DNA of 64,000 nucleotides from the NCBI RefSeq assembly GCF_026151205.1, contig NC_087078.1:15517118-15581117 (forward strand). Reading direction: 5' to 3'. This document shows, one piece after another, positions 23,864-34,521 of the stretch. This stretch comes from Bolinopsis microptera. Taxonomy: Eukaryota > Ctenophora > Tentaculata > Lobata > Bolinopsidae. How positions within the stretch are numbered: position 1 is the first letter of the stretch; every line of letters starts with the position of its first letter. The position numbers and the translations under genes were made by a program. Under the pieces are notes generated by a model. The model did not search any database and had not been told where the DNA came from. It worked only from the letters and a program-made list of their open reading frames with translations.

Positions 23864-26800
23864 TTATACTGAGGCTGACGGATTTTCCACCACATATACC
23901 GCATTATTAGCGGTATTTTTCCCGTTAGTTTGATTGTTCTCTGTCTTGTCCGTTTCATCTCCTTCAGAACTGCGACATTTCGCACAAAAGCCAGGTACAC
24001 AGAGAGGGAAATGTGGAGATTTTCTAAGAGGTTGAATTAGGAAGGAGTCTATCAACATTTGTAGGAGTTGAGCAATAAAACAGGGCAGCAGTATCAGGGC
24101 AGGGTCTCCTGAAAATTAATAAACTATTAATTTAATAAATCAATAAATAATTAATAAATATTAATAAACTATTCACATCTTTCATGACAAAGATGTTTCC
24201 CGTCTAAGGGATACTCCCCCAGGCTTAAAATAAAACCTTAACGATCTTCATAACCGGAGCTGATATATATCATAAAATTAGCAATTCAATTGCTCATTGG
24301 TATCAACTAATAAAATTTCACAAATACGACTAATATAAGAAACTTGAGTTGACTGACCTATTTTGTCGGGAAGCGCTGACGCTATAGCAGCCGGGAGCAC
24401 TAAAGTCTTTTGTGAGCAGAGCAATAGCATTACTGACAGGTGTATCCTGAGAGTAACATGTGGGTTATTAGTAACATTGTAGGAATAGGGTACATTGACA
24501 TGATTAAAATACTTTAAATTATTCGCTGAGATCTTTTCATTCTTTTCTCTCTTGAGTCTTGAGTGGGAAGATCATTGCTGATTACTGACGACAAAATGGC
24601 GAGCCAGGGAATCTCCACTCGCTACGAAACAAAATACATTAGGTGTGCGTGTTTAAATGTACTTTGTTTCATAGCGAGACTCTCATCTCGTCATCGGTAA
24701 TCAATAAATTAACTGAATTCTTCAAATTTCTAACCTCTTAAAACAGAAGGAAACCGAGACAAGGAAATTGAGGAGCAAGAGAAGCAGATGACAGGCTATG
24801 ATTATTCCAATGAGTATAAAGATATCGGTCAACCTGTAAAAAGAGAATCTCATAAATGAGTCATAAATAAATAATAAATCGTTTTATCTAATACTGACAA
24901 CAGTACTACTACTACTAATAATGATAGATAGAAAATTATTGCCTACTAAATAACACTGAATACAGATAGAAAACGAACAATAAATTCCCTGATCTTCCGC
25001 GACAAAAGTACATTTTTATCAAACTAAAAACTCACGCTATCAATTCAAAAGTTCCTTTCTTGATGCTGGTGCTAAGTTTAATCCACAATATGATGACGAT
25101 TCCCATACTTTGAACTAAACCTATTTTCCTTTTGTGGACTTTAACGACCTCTCTCACACGAGCGAACACCATGGACACCACTTTACCTGAGATGCCAAGT
25201 CTTATTTTTAGACATTATAATGACTGAAGAAGTACTGAGAAAATAATTATTTTCTTAATTCACTACGAGCTTAACGAACAGTTTCCATAGATAAATAACA
25301 TTCAGAGGAATTTTTTCTAAAGTGTTTTTAACAAAAGAAAAATTGTTAACCTACAAAAAGTGGTAGTATCAGTGACAATCCCAGTTTCATCACCAGTTTC
25401 GTACTGTCTGCTTTCATGGCCTCTGAAAGTTAACACCTAATTTTAAAGATATACTTCTTGTCTATACCATTTAACGGCTTAGTGGCTCAGTTGGTTAATC
25501 CTCCTGGTATTGCTTGAGGTACCAGGTTCGATTCCCGACTCGGTCACTAGCCGTGGGGTGAGCGTCGTCGACGCTCAGCTAAGGATCCTGAGTGGTCTAT
25601 GCAGCCCCCCGGTCCACTCAGCCAAATACTCGAGAAATCGGGTGTGAGGGTTAAATGAGGAGCTGCCCATTGCAGCAAGTCTCGGGCGAAGAAAGTATGG
25701 TACACACTACCTTAACCGTCACTGGCCTAATGTATAATTGAATCCTTCGGCTTCTTGTAATTGGCTGGTTACACACTTGTGTAACAATGTGGCTGTTGGA
25801 ATGTCCGAAGTAAAATAAGTGTTGAGATTTTTTTTTAAAATTGGCTATACCATTATCTAATATTCTCTTCTATTTCATAATACACAATAACAAACTCTCC
25901 GCTAACTTTGCAAACCACACTAAACGCTTAATGGTGCCAGAGGAGTTGGGCCAGACCGGTGTAACATAGCGACTACTCAAACGCGGTGACCGACAACTAG
26001 GAACCTCTCATTTCGGCCTCCCACAGGTATCACATCACATGGCCCAATCAGTGACGTATCATTTGTGATGTGATCCATATTATAACCATCCTAACAGCCG
26101 GACAACCAAGAACCTGGGTAGGGTTCACATGTCAGTTTAGTAAGTAGCTGTGTATTATGAAGTATATTAAGAAGTGTTTGAGCTCTCGGTATGTGTTCAC
26201 ATTACGGACGTGAGCCGGGTCCGAACGATGTGAGCCGGGTCCGAAAGGGGCTGGTTCTCGTATCCAAGGATGTGAGCCGAGCATGCAATGGGAGTGATAC
26301 GAGACATAAAATCACAAGTGCGGGAGTTGATCAGCTGTTAATATACAACCGCACTTCTGGTATATATACTGAAACGTGAACATGAAGAGTATCGGTTTCA
26401 ATTCAACATGCCTGCTTTCTCCAAATTCATCGAAGGACAGAGAGGATCTCAACAGCTGGTGGACACGGACGGTTACATCTACTCCAGAAAGAAGGCTAAA
26501 GATACAGCCATCCACTCTGCTTGGCGATGCCGGAAGCACAACCCTCCTACCAAGTGTCCCAATCATGCCTACCTCAACCTGTCAGATAACGCTTTATCCC
26601 TTGGCTCCAAACTCCACAACCACCCTGCTGACAACGCTGCACCACAGAAGCGTGAAGTCCTCTCCTCACTGAAGCGGAAAGCTGCTGAACAGCCCTTGTC
26701 GGTGACCCAGAACCTCCTCTCTGAAGTCCTAGCAGATTCAACCTCAGAAGCTAATCAGACGCTACCGAACATGGAATCCCTCGCTCGGGTGGTACAACGC

Positions 26801-29417
26801 AGTAGAGCCAAGGCGTCCGGATCTGCACAGCACTCTGAAGCGAAGACCTCAGAAGAATTCCTCCTCCCATCTACCTGCACCTCCACGAGACGGGACGAGC
26901 CCTTTGTTCTCTTCGACGGAAAGACAGATCGGAACGTACGAGTCGTTGCCTTCTCTACAGCCCGGAACCTTGCTACGCTGGCAGAGTACAACAACTGGAT
27001 TGCAGACGGCACGTTTTACGTCGCCCCGAATATATTCACCCAGAGCTATACGATTCATGCTGTTATTGACCAGAAATGTTTGCCGATGATTTATATTTTG
27101 ACTGGAGATAAGGAAGGGGACACTTATCAGTATATTTTTAATGTGGTGAAGTTCTATTTTGACCAGCATTGTCCGGTTGAAACTGGTACAATAATGATTG
27201 ACTTTGAGAAAGCGGTGATGAATGCGCTTCAGAACAGTTTGCCAGGGTGGGATATCAGCAATTGCTACTTCCATCTCTGTCAAGCTGAACATTTCGAAGA
27301 AGTTTAAAGTTTTATATTATTCTGATAAGATGTTTGCTAGAGCCGCAAAGCTGGTTGTGTTTCTCGCCTTTGTCCCAGTTGCTGATGTTGAGGAGGTGTT
27401 CTACCAAATAACATACTACATCCAAGCTAACTATCCTCAGTTAATGGTTGTGGTAAATTATTTCGAGAAAACCTACCTTTGGTCAGTAACTGTCGACAGT
27501 GAGGAAAGGGTTCCTCCCAAGTTTCCTTTGACGTTCTGGAATCACTATTCCAAGACGTTGGAGGATCCGGAGTTTCCCCGGACCTCTAACATGGTCGAGG
27601 GTTTTCATCGTGGATTTAAATCCAGGGTGAATCGACCCAAGCCGACCGTGCAAGAGTACTTCCGTGCTATTCGGGAGCAGCAGGTGATCACTGATTACCA
27701 TATCGATCTGTTCCAAATACTCGGATTGCTCTAGCAAGGTTGACTATCTGTTTGAGATTGCCAAATACTTTGGCCATGAGATTGATATTGAGTAATGTAT
27801 TCTGTATGTAATTATTATGTTGGGTTTGAACTATCATTATCTTGAAAAAAATCTTTGTCTTAATTAATGAGTGCAGAAATATATACAGCACAGCTGTGAA
27901 ATCGGTGGACACCTGAAAGTTTAAAGTATCTCCAGAGGTTCCTAGTTGTCGGGGATATGTCATGATTGGTTCCTAGTTGTCGGAGCTGATTGGATTTCCC
28001 AAGCTTGCATGTTAATTAGTTAACTAGGTAAAATTGAAAGGTTCCTAGTTGTCCGTCAGCCCTCAAACGCCGTCTTATTTCGCCTCTCTCTTCCACACTC
28101 AACCACCACTTAAGCGTTCATCCATGACACACCCCACAACACTTACCATCATCCTTGATTACACATCTTGATTCCACCGGCATCCTCCCACAGGACTGCC
28201 ATACCCCAGAGGTAGGCAAAGCATCCATATGCTATCCTCTCGTGGGCCGACCAGGCCCAGCCTCTCTAAAAAAATTTAAAAAATTTAAAAGAAAACTCTC
28301 CGCTAAGTTTTGAGTAAAACTCATTTCCGCCCTAATGTTCTACTAGTCAATACTACTGTTGAAACTACTAGGTTGTATTCCAACCTGCGTCTACAAAGAG
28401 TGAGAAGAGAAGAGGAGTAAGGAAACAGCCAGCAAGGTTTGTGATAGTGGAGACAGCCACTGCTACAGCCACGTCACCTTTAGCTCCCGTTACCATGATT
28501 ATACCTTGTAAGGTACAAGGTCAGCACGAGTAGATGTAGATGTTAGAAACTTATGTTCGTGTTTCTATTACATTCGAATGAAAAATGTAAATGTGTTCGT
28601 CGACCGATTTTGGCATTCGGAAAAAGAACAGCTGGTATTAAACTGATAATGTTGGATATGAAGAAAATATGGTCAATCATAATTATTCGGTGAGGAAGTA
28701 TTACCTTATCGGACCTTATTTGGACGGACATTAAGGTGAACGCTAGGGCCTCCAGAGTTCAAGTAATGTCCGTCCAAATAAGGTCCGATAAGGTAGTCCA
28801 ACATACATACCAGTAGCGATAGTAGCAGGAGCACAGTTAAAGAGAATTATCCCAAGTTTCAGTTCATCTGGACCAAATGTAAAGGTTCCGTTGCTTGAGC
28901 CATCTTTCTTATCAAATGGCAACTGGAGCAATGTGTATTTTAAGGATTATAATACAACTAAATGAAATTAAATTTCAGTTTTAACATGAATTCGGATCGG
29001 TTTACTATCAGATATTTTGGGGCAATAAATTCCTAATGTAAACACATACCTGATGAACGATGTATCCTGGAATGAGTGTTGTAATAACCAGTGAAGTAAC
29101 ACAACAAATGATGACAACATCAACTGCCGTGTAGACTGATTTTAGTTCATCTGTCTTCAGCTTTAGTCCTGAAATATGTTAAAATGTTCTCAATTTCATT
29201 CTATAAAGCTGTAATGCAGATATCGTCATGTACACGATTGTTGATTTAAGGTAAGCTGTGAAGCACTGCAACTGAATAGTTATAAAAAATGTGCTGTTTA
29301 CTAGCTTTAAGAATAATTTACCAGTAAAGAAAAATATGACAGCCACAATGCAAAGAGAGACAGTTGAGTTGGACAGTTTGGATCCGGGAAGCGGCCAAGC
29401 AAACGCTAATACTACAG
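23864..29417 (-). CDS. SLC10A7-like (SBF-like) membrane transporter, nine exons found
   Basis: Minus-strand exons, 5' to 3': 29322-29417, 29050-29168, 28811-28922, 28385-28504, 25351-25422, 25036-25186, 24735-24833, 24358-24446, 23864-24108 (TAA stop). Every junction has AG before and GT after the exon, and all phases join without a stop, giving about 367 residues. In order the protein shows 'AFAWPLPGSKL', 'AVIFFFTGLKLKTDEL', 'LGIILFNCAPATIATG', 'AKGDVAVAVAV', 'LILPLFVGKVV', 'CSQKTLVLPAAIAS' and 'LILLPCFIAQLLQMLIDSF', matching the usual order of the PF13593/SLC10A7 family (FFxxGLSLKT, PTTxSS, SQKTL, P...HxxQ). A hydrophilic C-tail of about 50 residues follows. The first exon (about 30-40 residues) is missing. 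The 25.4-28.4 kb intron holds a MULE and a SINE. The substrate cannot be told from sequence. Confidence 0.85.
25475..25844 (+). mobile_element. tRNA-derived SINE, copy 1
   Basis: A box TGGCTCAGTTGG at 25483-25494 and B box GGTTCGATTCC at 25525-25535 have tRNA spacing. A ~280-bp body shared with the copy at 32972 follows, and a T-run tail. Direct repeats 'ctataccatt' at 25462-25471 and 25845-25854 are a plausible target duplication. It lies in the large intron of the SLC10A7-like gene, in antisense orientation to that gene. Confidence 0.88.
25976..28070 (+). mobile_element. MULE (Mutator-like) transposon with TIRs and 9-bp TSD
   Basis: The element runs 25985-28061. Left terminus ggtgaccgacaactaggaac; right terminus, reverse-complemented, ggctgacggacaactaggaa: one indel and one mismatch apart. 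The flanking 'ctcaaacgc' at 25976-25984 and 28062-28070 is an exact 9-bp duplication, the usual MULE size. Extra copies of 'ggttcctagttgtc' occur at about 27936 and 27970, so the right end has repeated termini. It sits in an intron of the SLC10A7-like gene. Its transposase gene is on the plus strand. Confidence 0.92.
26408..27795 (+). pseudogene. FLYWCH-MULE transposase, frame-shifted
   Basis: The first frame (26408-27307) holds an N-terminal FLYWCH zinc finger at residues 22-73 (GYIYSRKKA, W39-R-C41, C50, H70-N-H72). A MULE transposase core follows, with D200 in ADGTF, D265 in IDFEKA and the CYFHLCQ block at 286-292. Between about 27275 and 27300 the frame shifts. The second frame continues 'KKFKVLYYSDKMF' through 'TSNMVEGFHRGFKSR', which includes the likely third acidic residue. 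Near 27715-27745 two more shifts are needed to reach 'VDYLFEIAKYFGHEIDIE' and the TAA at 27793-27795. Such proteins cut and join the element ends. This copy is broken in at least three places, unless some are assembly indels. Confidence 0.88.
28071..28384. other. Intron sequence between MULE and exon 28385-28504
   Basis: Non-coding. Includes the 5' splice donor of the exon at 28385 (minus-strand GTTGGA, GT but weak at +3). Nothing else is recognised. Confidence 0.45.
28702..28795. mobile_element. Hairpin MITE, 32-bp perfect arms
   Basis: Arms 28702-28733 and 28764-28795 are exact inverted repeats (starting taccttatcggaccttattt) around a 30-base loop. The element lies in an intron of the SLC10A7-like gene, about 15 bases from the minus-strand 5' splice site after the exon 28811-28922. 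Diverged relatives of the arm sequence occur at 36253-36352. Confidence 0.75.
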
Positions 29418-30300
29418 CTATAACCTGATCAAATGAAGGGATGTTAACGATTACAATAGGTGATAATTAACTAGGGAGAGATTATTAATATATCCACCAG
29501 CGGGCTATATTTTGTCATCTGAGCACTCGCAGCCCGATGTTAGAAGACACAGTGCGCGTCCAGCCCGCTTAAAATACAGCACGCGAGCAGACGACAATTA
29601 ACGTGACAAGTAACAATACAGCCAATATAGCCCGCATGAAATTTGTCCAGTAGCGATATATTTTTGTGTCCGGTAGGGCTGATGATACATCTCGTGAGCA
29701 GATGACATGAAATCTGAACACTGAACAGTGTTATTGATCCACACTTACACACTACACAGCACACTTTAATAGTTCCCACGGCAATATGTGGATGTAAAGA
29801 ATGTACATCAACTCTGAACTCTGAGCTTACCTTATATCACGCAGGTTGCCATGATTGGCTCATAATTAACACGTGACACACTGTTACTATGGTTACCAAA
29901 TTCGTGGAGACGTTAAGTCTAAGCCGGTGATATTTTTCAGTATCGTTAATTCTTTTGTGTTTACCATTTTCAGTTCACTATTTCAGTTGATAAACCTTGA
30001 AATTTAGGCCGACATTTTACGTGTTATTCTATTGTGTTCCCGAAAGATATTTTGCCCTGTTTTTGTTTTGAAACTGCCATTTAAATTGATGTTATAAATT
30101 TGATCTTTAACTTTCATATTCAATGTCTATGATCAGACTGTGATCTCGAGCTCTCTGGGTTACTACTTTAGTAGGGTCACTCAGTAGCTGCTACAGAAAC
30201 TCTAGTAACTGGTTACCCGGGTAACCCTGGTTACCCTGGTAACTGATAATGACAACTCACGTGGTAGTAGCAGCTGCTATGTGGCGACTGGCGGTGCTTG
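29418..30300. other. Region upstream of the first identified SLC10A7-like exon
   Basis: The missing 5' exon should lie here or further right, but I could not identify it. On the minus strand GT donor-like sites occur near 29840 (gtaagctc) and 30255 (gtgagttg), without convincing coding sequence before them. Bases 29490-29640 carry loosely mirrored 'agcgggctatattttgtc' / 'cccgcttaaaatacagc' words. Confidence 0.35.
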
Positions 30301-30309
30301 TTCTGGTTT

Positions 30310-30540
30310 CAGGGAGGGAGAGAGGTAGAGAAGTAGAGAGGGAGAGAAAGAGAGGGAGAGGAAGAGAGAGGGATAGGAGGAGAGAGGGAGATGATCGAGG
30401 AGAGATGGAGATAAAGAGAGAGTGATAGAGGGAGAGAGGGAGGTAAGGAGAGTGGGAGAAGGAGAAAGGAAGATTATAGGGAGAGAGTGAGAGAGGGTGA
30501 GAAGGAGATAAGGAGATGAGGGAGAGAGGGAGAGAGGGCC
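30310..30540 (+). repeat. GA-rich simple repeat
   Basis: A run of (GA)n/(GGGA)n-like sequence of about 230 bp on the plus strand. The 106-codon Ser/Leu/Pro-rich minus-strand frame across it is an artefact. Confidence 0.9.
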
Positions 30541-30845
30541 TATATTTTGATCGTTTACAATAAAATTATATGTACATGAAACAATGAGCTGAAACATTGT
30601 TTGATAGCGGCCGGTTTTTCGTTCTATAGTCAGTCATTTTGGCCTGTTCTACATCTTAAACTAAAAGCAACATGATTTTCTCGTAAAATTTCTGAAATCT
30701 TGTACATTAATTTGCTGTGATTGTTGGAAACTGAAGCTTCGTGATAAACGCCCACTTGTGGATATATTACATTGTTGATATATTTACATTTATAAAACTT
30801 AGTAAATGATCATCTAATTAGTGGCATTACAACTACACTTGAGAA

Positions 30846-31063
30846 GCGCCCGCTCATGGATATACACGATATCATTCCTCGCCATGAGGGCGGAACTATC
30901 GTATAGCACTCGGGCCCGTTGGGCCCTCCGTGCTATACGAAAATATCTCCTCCTCGGGCTAGCGCCCTCGTGGAGATATAAAATATTGCACGCGCACGCG
31001 CGTGCAATATTTAGTACCGCCCTCAAGGCTGCGGTGATATCTATATATCTATCACCCACAAAG
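30846..31063. repeat. Cluster of consecutive GC-rich hairpins
   Basis: Consecutive inverted repeats: 30848-30860 with 30883-30894 (cgcccgctcatgg / ccatgagggcgg); 30899-30938 (cgtatagcac...gtgctatacg, loop gttg); 30944-30980 (atatctcc...ggagatat, loop tagc); 30982-31013 (aaatattgcacgcgc then 2 bases then its exact complement); and 31015-31034 plus 31033-31057 (accgc...gcggt, gtgatatc...tatcac). GC-rich stems stand in AT-rich surroundings. Both strands are open for about 100 codons, a by-product of palindromes. The function is unknown; it could be a composite MITE or a structured RNA. Confidence 0.7.
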
Positions 31064-31504
31064 ATATCAAAACCGCACAAAACGAAAGAGACTGAAACAA
31101 GAATAAACAATCGTACTCATACCTCAGTGATGATTAAAAAGTGTTTTAGGATGAATTCCTTTATTTTCAGAGAATTTGAACATTGAAACAAAATGCCCAA
31201 CATTATCCTGTAACTTTATGAAACTAGGAGAGGAAATACTAGAAGAGAGCGAGCTAAGAGTAAACGAAGAAACACGTATGTGATGGGGAGTTATATGAAA
31301 CTATGCTTGGTGTAGCTCGTTGGGATAGTATAGGAATTCTGGTTCCTATAGTTGGGAATAAGGTTAAAGTTGTCTGTTCACAGATCGCCCTCTAAACTTA
31401 CAAGGTAATACTTCCTGTACATCCTTGGTATATACCTTACTCGGGAATATTATAGCGGGTTAATTTATGACTGGGAAAATTGGCAACTTGTACGAACACC
31501 GATG

Positions 31505-31950
31505 GGACAGTAAGACAACATTAAGACAACATTAAGACAACAATAAGACAACATTAAGACAACATTAAGACAACAATAAGACAACGTTAACGCAACAAAC
31601 ACCAATAAGACAACAAACGATAAGACAACATTAAGACAACATTAAGGCAACATTAAGGCAACATTAAAGCAAACATTAAGACAACATTAAGGCAACATTA
31701 AGACAACATTAAGGCAACATTAAGACAACAATAAGACAACAATAAGACAAGATTAAGACAACAAACACCGATAAGACAACAAAATAGGATAAAATATTAA
31801 GACAACATTAAGACAACATTAAGACAACATTAAGACAACATTAAGACAACAAACTCAATTAAGACAACATTAAGACAACATTAAAACAACAAACTCATTT
31901 AAGACAACATTAAGACAACAAACTCGTTTAAGACTACATTAATGCAACAA
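31505..31950 (+). repeat. 11-bp minisatellite (acattaagaca)n
   Basis: About 40 imperfect tandem units, mostly 11 bp (acattaagaca), with variants 'aataagaca', 'aaggcaacatt' and interruptions 'aaacaccgat' and 'aaactcattt'. No coding frame. Confidence 0.93.
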
Positions 31951-32384
31951 AATGTTTAGAATATGTAATATACGGCCGGGATTTCATTGCCGCAGTTAAA
32001 AAGGGTAGGATTATTACACACACAGATTTTTGAAATTATCTGTTAAGATACTTTGGACTGCTAGTTAAAAGTCGGAAATTTAAATTGATGCTTAATTGAT
32101 AATGAAATAACTGGTTTACAATATAATGATGATAAATTGATACTGAAATAACTGGTTTACAATATAGTATAAAACAAATATCTTAATAACGAGTTTTAGG
32201 CTTTAGGGCGTTTCCTTGAGCATAAAGGCGTGTTAGGTCTCTATGTTTTATGTTGCAGATATCTTTTAGTATTTAAAGGAAAATGAATCTATAGCAATAA
32301 TAAGTCAAATCTTCATTAAAGCGTATTCTCATTCTCATTATCGCTTATGTCCCCTCCATTATTATTATTGATATCCCCCTGCTG

Positions 32385-33496
32385 CTGACCGTCAAATTCG
32401 AAGTTAACAAGTGGGAGTTGTCTCCAAATGCTATTTCCAAAACTGAGTACTGTAACATTATCATGGGGATACGGAGATATAACTGCCCCACTATTAACTC
32501 AAGGAATATTGAGTTTGTTGACTCAAATATAAAACTTAAATTTTTACATTCTGTAACTGGACAGGTGAAGGGAAGTAAAATTCGGGATAAAATGTACGAC
32601 TCTATCTGCCCAAACGAGCTGTCCCCATTACGTCAATGGGTTATTGACCTAAATAATCAACCAATAGATTGGGCGGTCGTTCTTAGCAACCTATTTTTCT
32701 TAGTATCTAAAAATTTTAAGTTGATTCAATTTCAGTACAAGCTTTTAATGAGGATCACGACGTGTAGATACATGAGACACAAAATGAAAATTGTTACAGA
32801 TACTCCCATGTGTAGCCTGTGTAACACATACTTAGAAACAATCCCTCATATCTATCTCCATTGTATCCACACAAATAGCTTCATCACAATACTTGAAGAC
32901 TTTATAAAAAGGAAAATCGATAGAAATTACAAAGACCCCAATAAAATTAATTTTATAGTTTGTAATAACGGCCAGGTAGCGCAGTTGGTTAGAACACCAG
33001 TCTTACAATCGTTAGGTTGCGAGTTCGAATCCCACTGTCTGCCTGGTCGTGGGGTGAGCGTCGTCGACGTTCAGCTAAGGATTGTAAGTGGTCTATGCAG
33101 CCCCCCGGTCTACTCAGCCGAATACTCGAGAAATCGGGTGTGAGGGTTAAATGAGGAGCTGCACATTGCAGCAAAGTCTCGGGCGAAGAAAGTATGGTAA
33201 ACACTACCTTAACCGTCACTGGCCAAATAAATCCTTCGGCTTCCTGTAATTGGCTGGTTGCACTTGTGTAATGTGGCTGTTGGAATACACCGAAGTAAAA
33301 TAAGTGTCTTGATAAAAAAAATCACACTTCACAAATTATAAATTATTTTAATATTGTTGCCAAATGGTACATTAGCAAAAGATTTCAGGCAGGGGACATG
33401 CCGATCTGGCAGGGATATATCAAACTTCTTAAACTTTCACTTACTGGTGACAAAATAGGCCACAAAAGTTCTATTGTGTCGATCTTGGCCGATTAG
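32385..33496 (+). pseudogene. LINE ORF2 C-terminus with zinc-binding motif, split by a SINE
   Basis: An open frame from about 32385 to 32971 reads 'FQYKLLMRITTCRYM', then 'CSLCNTYLETIPHIYLHC', i.e. CxxC...E...H....C of the zf-RVT type found at the C-terminus of many LINE ORF2 proteins. It is interrupted by a SINE at 32972. Coding resumes after it at about 33340: 'FNIVAKWYISKRFQ', 'WQGYIKLLKLSLTGDKIG', ending at a TAG (33494-33496), as expected for the ORF2 tail. The 5' part (endonuclease and RT core) is absent, consistent with 5' truncation on insertion. Confidence 0.8.
32972..33325 (+). mobile_element. tRNA-derived SINE, copy 2
   Basis: Same family as the copy at 25475. A box TAGCGCAGTTGG at 32977-32988 and B box AGTTCGAATCC at 33022-33032. 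The shared body includes 'gtcgtcgacg', 'gcagccccccggtc' and 'actcgagaaatcgggtgtga'. It ends in 'aagtgtcttgat' plus an A-run. Its insertion interrupts a LINE reading frame. I could not identify a clear target duplication. Confidence 0.88.
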
Positions 33497-33963
33497 GGCA
33501 AATTGTCCACCCCATTTATATTGCTGTCTTTGTTATTTATTATCAATGGTTATTGTTACTATCCTACAGTACTACTAACTGTTTTTTTGTAGTACATGCC
33601 CTGCTTCCTTCCATTCCTAAACTACCTTGGCCTTACAAGCTCTTCCTCTTTTACACCCTTTTCAATCACTTCATTTCACTCATTCACTTCATATCTTATT
33701 ACCACAGTATCTGCCAAAACCAACATGGCCCATGTGGAAGGGGGCCTTGACGTTGTTGACCACTTGGCCCTGCATCCCAAGCTGACGGTCGGCCTCCACT
33801 CTCTAAAAACATACCTTCAGTGAAGGCAGATGGTCAGCAAATAGCGATGCTAGGGCTTGGTGTGAACAAATCTTGACCTACTTTCACACCTTAGGGACGA
33901 CTTTCGCAAATGCGAGAGTAATGACCCCGGGGAGGGCCCCATTGGTTTTAGTAGGTTGCATTT

Positions 33964-33989
33964 TTAAAAAACAAAAAGAAAATAGAAGG

Positions 33990-34020
<31 letters not shown>

Positions 34021-34239
34021 AAATTCGAAGTTGTATTGTTGTCTTAACAAGACTTTCATTTTGTCCGCTAATGGGGCTACTGCTCTGAAGGTCAGCCGGA
34101 GCTTAATTTCCTGCCCACCGCTTGGTATTGGGGAACGTCTTGGCTTTGCATCTTCAACTGCTCCAGTAATCAATCCACCGTGGACCATGAAATAGTGGCA
34201 CAGTTTACTCACTTCATGGGCAAGAAAAGTGAGAATCAC
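33964..34239 (-). other. Unrecognised 91-codon open frame with A-rich end
   Basis: The N-terminal 65 residues look protein-like ('HEVSKLCHYFMVHGGLITG', 'ADKMKVLLRQQYNFEF'). The C-terminus is only the translation of an A-run (33990-34023). It may be the tail of a transposable-element protein. I do not recognise a family and it is not called as a gene. Confidence 0.25.
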
Positions 34240-34521
34240 GGTCCACCCTGAAATCTGATTTCTATAACCAAATTGTGATTTTTATAACGAAATTATGGTA
34301 GCAACCGCCAATAAAGTTACAGCCCTCCATCCACTGCTTCAAAAGTCTTCTCTAGCACATATGAGACTTCAGGTAAAATATGATGATCACCACCCCCTTG
34401 GAACCCCATAATCTGAGTCGGCGGGTTTTTTTATGACTGGTAAAATTTTTGACCGGGAAAAATATGGCGGAATCTTCCAAAACCCACCACTTTATCCCGG
34501 TTATAATAATCCCGAGTAAGG

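Larger units (their letters stand above)
31435..34521. mobile_element. Possible 3.1 kb element with CCTTACTCGGG termini
   Basis: Left terminus TA-CCTTACTCGGG (31433-31445), followed by 'aatattatagcggg'. The right terminus is its inverse, 'cccgagtaagg'-TA (34511-34523), preceded by 'cccggttataataat'. TA flanks fit a Tc1/mariner-type target. The interval holds a minisatellite, a LINE tail with a SINE in it, and A-rich sequence. Alternatively these are the ends of two separate MITEs, since 'gcgggtttttttatgactgg' at 34420 is a direct copy of left subterminal sequence. Confidence 0.4.

Noticed and set aside
25481-25545. Functional tRNA gene
   Set aside because: A and B boxes are present, but the same sequence with the same ~280-bp tail occurs at 32972; it is a SINE head.
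30821-31186. 121-codon frame over the hairpin cluster
   Set aside because: Open on both strands because the sequence is palindromic; no recognisable protein.
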